Below, in pieces: positions 5,603 to 12,280 of a stretch of DNA of 13,643 bases. How positions within the stretch are numbered: the first letter of the stretch is position 1; each line of letters begins with the position of its first letter. Below the pieces are notes generated by a model that did no database searches, had not been told where the DNA came from, and saw only the letters and a list, made by a program, of their open reading frames with translations. Both the position numbers and the translations under genes were made by a program. The DNA comes from F23-B02 sp963640555 (lineage in GTDB: Bacteria > Bacillota > Clostridia > Oscillospirales > Oscillospiraceae): positions 1-13,643 of the forward strand of contig CAVHZB010000034.1 in NCBI GenBank assembly GCA_963640555.1, read 5' to 3'.

Positions 5603-8529
5603 ATGTATCCTTCATATACATAAATATCGCTGCATTTTTGTGCTTTTCTCTCATGTTCGTGGCATTCTGCGCCGCCGAGCGCAGCCGTGAGATGCGGGCA
5701 TGGCTCGTGCTGCTCGGCGATATGGCGCTGTGGTCCGGAGGCTCCGTGTTCATGCGCCTTAATGTGTTTCCAAACTACGAATTCTGGTACTATGTCTCAC
5801 TGCTGGCATTGTTTTCGATAGCATTTCTTGTCTATAATTATGTCTATCAGTTTGCAAATGTTAAAAACAGCCTTGAGCGCATGATCTGGTTTGCAGGAAC
5901 GCTTGTAATACTTGTCATTTCGGCAACCGGCTTTTTCCTTGCTCCGCCAACACTGTCGGTCAGCGGCAGCGGCATGGCGGTGTACACCTATTCGATGGAC
6001 TGGAAGATAGCGATCCCCACGGTGTTTTTCATGCTCATCGTCGGCTCCATCATAAAGCTTTTCCGCGGGATAGTTGCCGCGAAGGGCAAAAAAGCGCCCG
6101 GCGTTTCGGAGCTCATAATAGGCTGCTTTCTCATGGCCATCGGCAATATCGTGCAGATACTCCCGGGAAACACCTTCCCATGGGATACGCTGTTCGGACT
6201 TGCGTTTGCGGTGATGTTTATCCGCTCGCTGTATAAGCGCAGGATGTTCAATATGACACCCGTCATTTCCAGCAGCATACTCATGCTCGTATCAACGGTC
6301 ATGTGCGTCGGCGTTGCCGCTCTGTTTTTCAAAAAGACGGATGCGCTGTTTGAAAAGATCGGCGGACACCTCGGCGACCCCGATGTCGAGGCCTTCCTGT
6401 TTCTTGCCCTCGTGCTGTTCGGTCTGATAGCAGGCTTCCGCAAGCTGCTCATGTCCATATTCTCGGACGAGGAGCGGCAGGGCAGCAGAATAAAGCAGTA
6501 CAGTGACAGCGTTTCCAAAACTCTCGATATTGACAGTATACTAAGGCAGACCGTCAAGGTCATAAAAAACGAGATACATGTAAATCAGCTTTATATATGC
6601 CTTTTTGATAACGGCAGATATGTTCCGGCGTGCAGCGCCATGCCGCTCAAGCCCGCAGGCTTTACCATAGCCGCGGATCATCCCTGCGTGCGCTACTTTG
6701 AGGAAAACGGCTCGGACAACAACCATATCGTCCTTAAGGAATTTGAGACGGATCCGCTGTATAAATCCGTGTGGGGCTCCGAGCGGGAGCTTTTTGCCGA
6801 GCACGGAATATCGTGCATAAGCGCCCTTAAGGACGGCGGCAGCGTTGTAGGTCTGCTGCTGCTTGCCGAAAAGGAGCGCGGCGTTAGCTATACATATGCC
6901 GACTTTTCGTTCCTCAGCACGGTTTCGTCTATAGCCTCGATAGCCATAAAGAACGCGGCGCTGTATAAGCAGGTCGCCGAGCGCGAGCATCTTTTCTCGA
7001 GCATGACGGCGTTTATACCCAATGTGATCCTGATAAAGCCCAAGGGCGAGAGCCGCTTCTGCTTTGTCAGCGCCAACACCGAGCGCGTGCTCGGACTTCG
7101 CGGCAGCTATTTTACCCAGCGTTCGGCGCGGCAGGTGCTCGCAGAGTGTATGGACGATGAGAATACCGCCAAGGTCATAGCCGCGCTCAAGGGCGCTGAA
7201 GGTCAAAGCAAGGGCTATGCAGCCGACATTCCGTTTAAAACCGGCGACGGCAGGGACATAACCCTCAGATGCGCGTTTTCACCCATAGTGTCAGACGGGG
7301 TCGTTTCGCACTATGTGTGTGTCGCCACGGATATAACAAGGGATATTGAAGCTCAGGTGCTTCTGCGAAATTCCGTGGAGCTTGCGCAGGATTCGAGCCG
7401 CGCAAAGGGCGAATTTCTGTCGCATATGTCGCATGAGATACGCACACCCATGAACTCCATTGCAGGGCTCACATACCTTGCCCGCGAGATGGTCGGTGAG
7501 GGGCGCGACGATGAGCTGCGCGATTACCTCAATCAGATCGACCTATCGTCGCAGTACCTTCTCAACCTGCTCAATAACATCATGGATATGAGCAAGATAG
7601 AAAGCAGTAGGTATGAGATCAGCTCAAAGCTGTTTTCGCTCACCGATGTTCTTGACGAGGTCTACTCGGTGTTCAGCTCTACCATGAGCTCCAAGGGTAT
7701 CGCATTCAGACTCGGTATTGCCGGCATAAAATACGCCAATGTCCTTGGCGACGAGCTCTCGCTTCGCAAGATCCTCAATAATCTTCTGTCCAACGCAAAT
7801 AAATTCACCAAAGCAGGAGGCAGCGTGAGTCTCGAGGCATATCAGAAAATGATCTCGGACAAGACTGCCGTTTTGCACATCGAGGTATCCGACACCGGCA
7901 TAGGCATAAGCGAGGAGTTTATAGCGCACCTGTTCGAGCCGTACACCCAGGAAATGAGCGGAAACGGCGGCCGAGCGGCCGGAAGCGGACTCGGAATGGC
8001 TATCTGCAAGAGCATGGTGGATCTTCAGGGCGGCACGATATCCGTCCAGAGCCGTTTCGGTGAAGGAACTACATTCACGGTCGAGATACCGTATACACTG
8101 AGCGCTGCACCGGAGCGCGGGAGCAGTGAGGTAGACTGCGGCTGCATAAATGGCAGAAGGATAATGGTGGTTGACGATGTTATGATAAACACCGTCATAA
8201 CCTGCCGCCTGCTCGAGCGGCACGGTGCAGCGGTCGACTGTGCCGAAAACGGCAGGGAGGCGGTGGAGCTTTTCAGGTCAAAGAGCGATTATTACTATGA
8301 CTGCATACTGATGGATATCCAGATGCCGGAAATGAACGGCATTGACGCCGCATCCGAGATCCGCGCCTCCGGTAAGCGGTATTCACCGATAGTGCCGATA
8401 GTCGCCATGACGGCGGATGCGTTTATAAACGAGCAGGGAGGAAGCCTCAGCGACTTTAACGGCTATATCCTGAAGCCCGTTAAGCCTGATGAGCTTTATG
8501 CAAAGCTCGTTGAGATTTTTGAGAAATAA
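5599..8529 (+). CDS. Membrane hybrid histidine kinase (multi-TM, GAF, PAS, HisKA, HATPase, receiver)
   Basis: A 976-residue sensor. Residues 1 to about 285 hold eight or nine hydrophobic segments, resembling the 7TM sensor region found in some histidine kinases. A GAF-like domain follows (about 306-457), then a PAS domain (about 460-590). The kinase core has the H-box SHMSHEIRTPMNS with phosphoacceptor His612, the N-box ILNNLLSNANKFT (725-737), the G1 box DTGIGIS (from Asp765) and the G2 box GSGLGM (795-800). The C-terminal receiver (about 854-975) carries Asp906 in LMDIQMPEMNG, with the VVDD acidic pair, a Thr in AMTAD and the lysine of LKPVKP. All catalytic residues are present. There is no HPt domain, so onward transfer needs a separate protein, which the operon encodes at 3105. 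ATG 5599 overlaps the GH3 stop. The ligand is unknown; the buried multi-helix sensor suggests a hydrophobic or membrane signal. Confidence 0.95.
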   Translation: MNVSFIYINIAAFLCFSLMFVAFCAAERSREMRAWLVLLGDMALWSGGSVFMRLNVFPNYEFWYYVSLLALFSIAFLVYNYVYQFANVKNSLERMIWFAGTLVILVISATGFFLAPPTLSVSGSGMAVYTYSMDWKIAIPTVFFMLIVGSIIKLFRGIVAAKGKKAPGVSELIIGCFLMAIGNIVQILPGNTFPWDTLFGLAFAVMFIRSLYKRRMFNMTPVISSSILMLVSTVMCVGVAALFFKKTDALFEKIGGHLGDPDVEAFLFLALVLFGLIAGFRKLLMSIFSDEERQGSRIKQYSDSVSKTLDIDSILRQTVKVIKNEIHVNQLYICLFDNGRYVPACSAMPLKPAGFTIAADHPCVRYFEENGSDNNHIVLKEFETDPLYKSVWGSERELFAEHGISCISALKDGGSVVGLLLLAEKERGVSYTYADFSFLSTVSSIASIAIKNAALYKQVAEREHLFSSMTAFIPNVILIKPKGESRFCFVSANTERVLGLRGSYFTQRSARQVLAECMDDENTAKVIAALKGAEGQSKGYAADIPFKTGDGRDITLRCAFSPIVSDGVVSHYVCVATDITRDIEAQVLLRNSVELAQDSSRAKGEFLSHMSHEIRTPMNSIAGLTYLAREMVGEGRDDELRDYLNQIDLSSQYLLNLLNNIMDMSKIESSRYEISSKLFSLTDVLDEVYSVFSSTMSSKGIAFRLGIAGIKYANVLGDELSLRKILNNLLSNANKFTKAGGSVSLEAYQKMISDKTAVLHIEVSDTGIGISEEFIAHLFEPYTQEMSGNGGRAAGSGLGMAICKSMVDLQGGTISVQSRFGEGTTFTVEIPYTLSAAPERGSSEVDCGCINGRRIMVVDDVMINTVITCRLLERHGAAVDCAENGREAVELFRSKSDYYYDCILMDIQMPEMNGIDAASEIRASGKRYSPIVPIVAMTADAFINEQGGSLSDFNGYILKPVKPDELYAKLVEIFEK

Positions 8530-8530
8530 C

Positions 8531-8535
8531 GAGGT
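8531..8535 (+). promoter_or_regulatory. Ribosome binding site that sets a TTG start
   Basis: GAGGT lies two bases after the kinase stop codon and seven bases before TTG 8543. It supports a start after the kinase gene, not the in-frame ATG at 8489, which has no ribosome site and would force a 41-base overlap. Confidence 0.55.
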
Positions 8536-8542
8536 CGGCGAT

Positions 8543-9898
8543 TTGAATAAGGTGTTTATAAGTGGACAGGCGATCGCGGCAAAAATATGGAGCAGCAAAT
8601 ACTATCTGCCCGTACTGGTGCTCATTGCCGCAATAGCGGCATTTACGGGAACGGCGCTGGAGTGCATGTATGTTTATGTCGCAATATGCGTTTTTATGCT
8701 GCTTATGTGCGATGATATCCTTTCGGTGCTTGCACCGATACTGTTCACTCTGCAAATTTCCGTAGAGTACTATAGGGACTACTCCGTGCTTACGCAATAC
8801 ATGTGGTATGCGATAGTGCCGTTTGCTGCAGCGATGGCGTTTAACATCATCCGTTACCGCCGACCGTTCGTCAGGGGGAAATTTCTGTATCCTCTCGCCG
8901 CGGTCTCGGCGGCGCTCATCCTCGGCGGCATCGGAACGATAAGCTCCAAGGATTATTTTTCGGCAACGGGGCTTTACTATGTCATCGGACTCGGCGCAGG
9001 GCAGCTCGCGTTTTACCTGCTGTTTTCTTCACGCCTTGAGAACGAGCGTGACTATGACCGCACCGTGCGCATAGCGCAGGTGGTTTACGCGGCGGGACTC
9101 GTATTCGTTTTTGTTATTCTCGGCTTTTACGCACAGAATTTCGCAAAATTCCTTGAAAAGGGCGGGGTGCTGTTCTTCAAGCCCCGCAACTATGTGACCA
9201 GCGTGTTCCTCATGAGCATACCCATGGTGTGCATACTGGCAAAGCGCAGTAATATCTATCTCATCGGAGCAGCGCTCATGTATGGCGCAATGCTGCTTTC
9301 CGGCTCGCGCAGCGGACTGCTGTTCGGAACGGTAATAATGCTCGTGTGCGCGGTGTACCTCTACATTACAAATAAAAAGAGCCGCAGGCTCTATAACCTG
9401 CTGTTCGGCACCGCCGTGATAGTCGGCGGAGCGGCAGCGGCGGTGCTCATTCCCGAGCTGTATTCCGCGCGCTTTGAAAACGGAAGCGTCGGCGACAAAA
9501 CGCGTATCGAGTTTATACGGTGCGGAATATCTAACTTCCTTGAGCATCCTCTGCTCGGCATAGGTGTCGGCAGCACGAAGGAGCTGTCCATCTTCAAGGC
9601 AAATGTTCCGGGCGGTCTGGTATTCTATCACAATATCGTTATCCAGATCATAAGCTCTACCGGACTTGCCGGAGTCGCCGCTTACGGCTGGCAGTTTATA
9701 TTGAGAGTGAAAACGCTCCTTGAAAACAGGAAAAGCGAGCTTATAGCATTCGGCTTTTCCTACCTCGGCATACTCATGATGAGCTTCACGAACCCCGGCA
9801 TATTCTGCCCGTTCCCCGAGGCGGGACTGCTCACGCTGTTTTTCGCACTTATGGAAAAAGAGAGTAAAACTCAAAATATAACGGAGGAAGAAAAATGA
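8543..9898 (+). CDS. O-antigen ligase/polymerase-like polytopic membrane protein
   Basis: A 451-residue protein with about ten or more membrane segments across its length. It matches the O-antigen ligase (WaaL/Wzy_C) group: a 'GSRSGLLFG' motif (Arg256) in a membrane helix, then after a loop the pattern 'FIRCGISNFLEHPLLGIGVG' (His335), and 'FYHNIVIQIISSTGLAG' with His363-Asn364, the usual HN and small-residue turn. Family members transfer or polymerise lipid-linked glycans on the outer face of the membrane; in Gram-positive bacteria, homologues act in capsule, wall-polysaccharide or glycoprotein pathways. No glycosyltransferases are nearby, so the glycan is unknown. TTG 8543 is chosen as start; ATG 8489 is the alternative and would add 18 residues that are the kinase C-terminal region in another frame. 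The end overlaps the next gene by ATGA, so the two envelope genes are coupled. Confidence 0.85.
   Translation: MNKVFISGQAIAAKIWSSKYYLPVLVLIAAIAAFTGTALECMYVYVAICVFMLLMCDDILSVLAPILFTLQISVEYYRDYSVLTQYMWYAIVPFAAAMAFNIIRYRRPFVRGKFLYPLAAVSAALILGGIGTISSKDYFSATGLYYVIGLGAGQLAFYLLFSSRLENERDYDRTVRIAQVVYAAGLVFVFVILGFYAQNFAKFLEKGGVLFFKPRNYVTSVFLMSIPMVCILAKRSNIYLIGAALMYGAMLLSGSRSGLLFGTVIMLVCAVYLYITNKKSRRLYNLLFGTAVIVGGAAAAVLIPELYSARFENGSVGDKTRIEFIRCGISNFLEHPLLGIGVGSTKELSIFKANVPGGLVFYHNIVIQIISSTGLAGVAAYGWQFILRVKTLLENRKSELIAFGFSYLGILMMSFTNPGIFCPFPEAGLLTLFFALMEKESKTQNITEEEK
9883..9889 (+). promoter_or_regulatory. Ribosome binding site of the SLH hydrolase
   Basis: CGGAGGA, inside the end of the ligase-like gene, is followed five bases later by ATG 9895. 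It confirms the start of the signal peptide. Confidence 0.6.
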
Positions 9899-11994
9899 AA
9901 AGAGTACTCAGCATCGTGCTGGTGCTCATGATGCTCGTGTCGCTTGTGCCTATGGCAGCGCTTGCGGCAGAGAATTATGACACCGTCACGGGCACCGTCA
10001 TGTTCAACGCCGGACATGATGATGCCGAGACCGACCATCCGTGCCCGTTTACCTACAGCGACGGATACTTCACGGATACGGCGTACAGCTACCGTCAGGA
10101 TCTTGCGACAGTCACCATGGCTATGTGCCTTGCCGCGGGCAATGTCGCCGATCCCGCGCGCTATCGGGAGGGACCTGCAAACCTCATCAGCTTCTTTGAG
10201 CAGTGCGGCTTTGAGGACTTCGAGGCAAATCCCGATTTCACCACCCGCCCCGGACGCAACACCTTCGGTGTCGGCATAGCCAATAAGGAGATCACCGTAA
10301 ACGGCGAAAAGTACACCGTTATCGGCATCGGGCTTCGCGGCTGCGGCTACTATGCCGAGTGGGCAGGCGACCTGAATGTCGGACTTGAGGGCGACCACAC
10401 CGGCTTTGCCATCTGCCGCGACACCGCCTTTGCGTTTTTACGGCAGTACCTTGAAAACCACCCCGAGATAAGCGGTAAGATAAAGATATGGTGCACCGGC
10501 TACAGCCGCGGTGCGGCAGGTGCAAATATGCTCGGCGGCAAGCTTGACGACATGATAATGTCCGGCGAGCGCCTCGGCAAAAATGTCACCCTGTCCGTTG
10601 AGGATGTCTATGTTTACACCTTTGAGGCACCCATGGGGGCGGATGCATCGAAGGTCGGCGGCAAGGTGTACAACAATATCCACAATATAATAAACTACAA
10701 TGACCTCGTGGTGCGCGTACCGCCAGAGTGCATGGGCTTTGCAAGATACGGTGTTGACCATGTCATGCCCTCGGCAAATCTCGACGCAGACTATGATGAG
10801 CTCAAGGCGAATATGCTTGCGGTTTTCAATACCTTTGAAAACGCGGGCGAGTACCGCATTGACGACTTCAAATATGTCACCGTCACGCCGATGGCTACTG
10901 CGGATAAAATAATAGAGAGCATCAAGGGCAATGTCATGACGCAGGGCGAGTTCCTTGATATATTCGTCGAAAAGCTCTTTACCAAGGTGTTCACCACCCG
11001 TGCAGAGGTATACGCGGCACAGGACGACATACAGGAGCTTGTTCTGCCGCTCATCGGCACATATCCCGAGCAGTGGGATACCGTAAAGCAGAGCCTCGCC
11101 GAGAATGCAAGAGATAACCTTGCAAGGATAATGGCAGCTCTCATGAAGGGCGAGGACTCGGCGGTCGAGGTCATTGCCGACATAATTCTCGATACCATGC
11201 GCGATGCCGGAATAACTGAGTACAATGCCGAGCAGGTGCGCGAGATGATCCGCCCGCTGGTCAAGGTCCTCCTCAAGCTTGCCGCGGTGTGCCCGAACGA
11301 GCTTGCAACGCTGCTGTACAATATCGTCGGCATAATGAGCGCGCACTACGGTGAGCTCGGAATGTCGTGGATGATGAGCATCCCCGCCGATTACATGACA
11401 AATAAGCAGAGCGCCTCCGAGCCCGACGGTGAGCTTCCGTTTGTCGATGTGCCCGACGGCGTATGGTACTATGACGATCTCAGCTATGCCTATAATAATG
11501 ACCTCATAAAGGGCACGGGCGAGAACACCTTTTCTCCCGACGGCAGCGTCAGCCGCGGTCAGGTCGTAACGGTGCTGTACCGCCTCGCCGGAGAGCCCTC
11601 GGTAAAGGGCAAGACCTGCCCGTTCACCGACCTTCAGGGCGAATGGAGCAAGGACGCGATAATCTGGGCATATAACTGCGGCATAGCCAAGGGCTTCAGC
11701 GAAAAAAGCTTCGGAGAAAATGTCAATGTGACCCGTGAGCAGCTTGCCTCGTTCCTGTTCAGGTATGCAGATAAGCTCGTTTACTTCGGTCAGACCGACA
11801 TTCCCGCCGATTACACCGCCTCCTACAGCGACGCGTCAGCCGTCAGTGCTTACGCAAGGGACGCAATGCTGTGGGCAAACGGCGCAGGTATAATCAAGGG
11901 CAATCCTGATGGGACGCTCGACCCGACCGGAAACGCCACCCGTGCACAGCTCGTGTGCATGATCGCCCGCTTTGACCGCACGGTCCTCAAGTAA
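9895..11994 (+). CDS. Secreted class-3-lipase-like hydrolase with three C-terminal SLH domains
   Basis: A 699-residue surface protein. Residues 1-24 are a signal peptide (MKR, hydrophobic core, cleavage likely after ALA). The N-terminal catalytic region (about 30-300) resembles class 3 lipases: nucleophile elbow 'WCTGYSRGAAGANML' with Ser204, 'FEAPMGADAS' matching the TFGAP-type strand, then 'NIINYNDLVVRVPP' with Asp270, and 'GVDHVMP' with His289 as likely triad partners. Residues about 300-500 are a mostly helical region I cannot assign. Three S-layer homology domains follow (about 515-560, 576-625, 641-693), each with the TRAE-like box (SRGQ, TREQ, TRAQ). SLH triplets attach proteins to pyruvylated wall polysaccharide. 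The substrate (lipid, ester or peptide) cannot be told; the GYSRG elbow differs from the usual GHSLG. Last gene of the operon, followed by a strong terminator. Confidence 0.9.
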   Translation: MKRVLSIVLVLMMLVSLVPMAALAAENYDTVTGTVMFNAGHDDAETDHPCPFTYSDGYFTDTAYSYRQDLATVTMAMCLAAGNVADPARYREGPANLISFFEQCGFEDFEANPDFTTRPGRNTFGVGIANKEITVNGEKYTVIGIGLRGCGYYAEWAGDLNVGLEGDHTGFAICRDTAFAFLRQYLENHPEISGKIKIWCTGYSRGAAGANMLGGKLDDMIMSGERLGKNVTLSVEDVYVYTFEAPMGADASKVGGKVYNNIHNIINYNDLVVRVPPECMGFARYGVDHVMPSANLDADYDELKANMLAVFNTFENAGEYRIDDFKYVTVTPMATADKIIESIKGNVMTQGEFLDIFVEKLFTKVFTTRAEVYAAQDDIQELVLPLIGTYPEQWDTVKQSLAENARDNLARIMAALMKGEDSAVEVIADIILDTMRDAGITEYNAEQVREMIRPLVKVLLKLAAVCPNELATLLYNIVGIMSAHYGELGMSWMMSIPADYMTNKQSASEPDGELPFVDVPDGVWYYDDLSYAYNNDLIKGTGENTFSPDGSVSRGQVVTVLYRLAGEPSVKGKTCPFTDLQGEWSKDAIIWAYNCGIAKGFSEKSFGENVNVTREQLASFLFRYADKLVYFGQTDIPADYTASYSDASAVSAYARDAMLWANGAGIIKGNPDGTLDPTGNATRAQLVCMIARFDRTVLK

Positions 11995-12002
11995 ACAGTC
12001 TC

Positions 12003-12036
12003 AAAGCTGCACCGCGTCTGTGGTGCAGCTTTTTTT
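12003..12036 (+). terminator. Intrinsic terminator of the seven-gene operon
   Basis: AAAGCTGCACC (12003-12013) pairs perfectly with GGTGCAGCTTT (12022-12032) around an 8-base loop. The stem runs into a T tract (12030-12036). It lies eight bases after the SLH hydrolase stop codon and is the only clear terminator within or after the block that begins at 2402. Confidence 0.95.
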
Positions 12037-12113
12037 ACAGCCATTGCCTGTCATGACACATAAATGAACACTTTTGATGCAAATGTATAGCGTGTAAATG
12101 ATTGTAAGACAGT

Positions 12114-12130
12114 TTGTGCACTGTGCACAA
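12114..12130. promoter_or_regulatory. Perfect 17-bp palindrome upstream of the vWA gene, probable operator
   Basis: TTGTGCAC and GTGCACAA flank a single central T: two perfect 8-bp half-sites (12114-12121 and 12123-12130). The element lies about 40 bases upstream of the -35 box, in an intergenic region with no other gene, a position suited to an activator or an upstream repressor site. It has no T tract and too small a loop to be a terminator. Confidence 0.55.
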
Positions 12131-12171
12131 CGGAATTAACGATTTGTTCTTATAATTCATGCTGATTTTAC

Positions 12172-12199
12172 TTGCATTTTTGCCGACACATGGTAAAAT
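12172..12199 (+). promoter_or_regulatory. Extended -10 sigma-A promoter of the vWA gene
   Basis: TTGCAT (12172-12177) is followed after 16 bases by TAAAAT (12194-12199), with TG at 12191-12192, giving TGGTAAAAT, the same extended -10 as in the operon promoter at 2337-2345. A second -10-like TATAAT at 12151-12156 has no matching -35 box and is less likely. Confidence 0.7.
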
Positions 12200-12218
12200 G
12201 AAGTTACACAGCGTATAA

Positions 12219-12256
12219 GGTGGAGTTAGCTGTCGCCTGAATGCGGTGGAGTTTAG
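12219..12256 (+). repeat. Near-identical short direct repeats in the leader of the vWA gene
   Basis: GGTGGAGTTAG (12219-12229) and GGTGGAGTTTAG (12245-12256) occur 26 bases apart in the predicted untranslated leader, differing by one inserted T. They lie before the true ribosome site and may be protein- or RNA-binding sites, or duplicated ribosome-site-like sequence. Confidence 0.45.
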
Positions 12257-12265
12257 TTTTTTGCT

Positions 12266-12272
12266 AAGGAGG
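12266..12272 (+). promoter_or_regulatory. Ribosome binding site of the vWA gene
   Basis: AAGGAGG, a full-length consensus site, is eight bases before ATG 12281 and fixes the start of the signal peptide. Confidence 0.8.
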
Positions 12273-12280
12273 ATTAACTA

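Noticed and set aside
8489..8542. ATG 8489 as the start of the ligase-like protein
   Set aside because: It has no ribosome site and would overlap the kinase by 41 bases; TTG 8543 has GAGGT just after the kinase stop.
9029..9874. Long open frame on the minus strand opposite the ligase-like gene (281 codons)
   Set aside because: Shadow of a polytopic membrane protein; the translated product is charged, irregular and has no motif.
10438..11346. Long open frame on the minus strand opposite the SLH hydrolase (302 codons)
   Set aside because: It is the shadow of a strongly supported gene, its protein has no recognisable motif, and it lacks a ribosome site and promoter.
12200..12280. Riboswitch in the vWA leader
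   Set aside because: The leader is only about 75 bases and shows no conserved riboswitch core I recognise; only the short direct repeats stand out.
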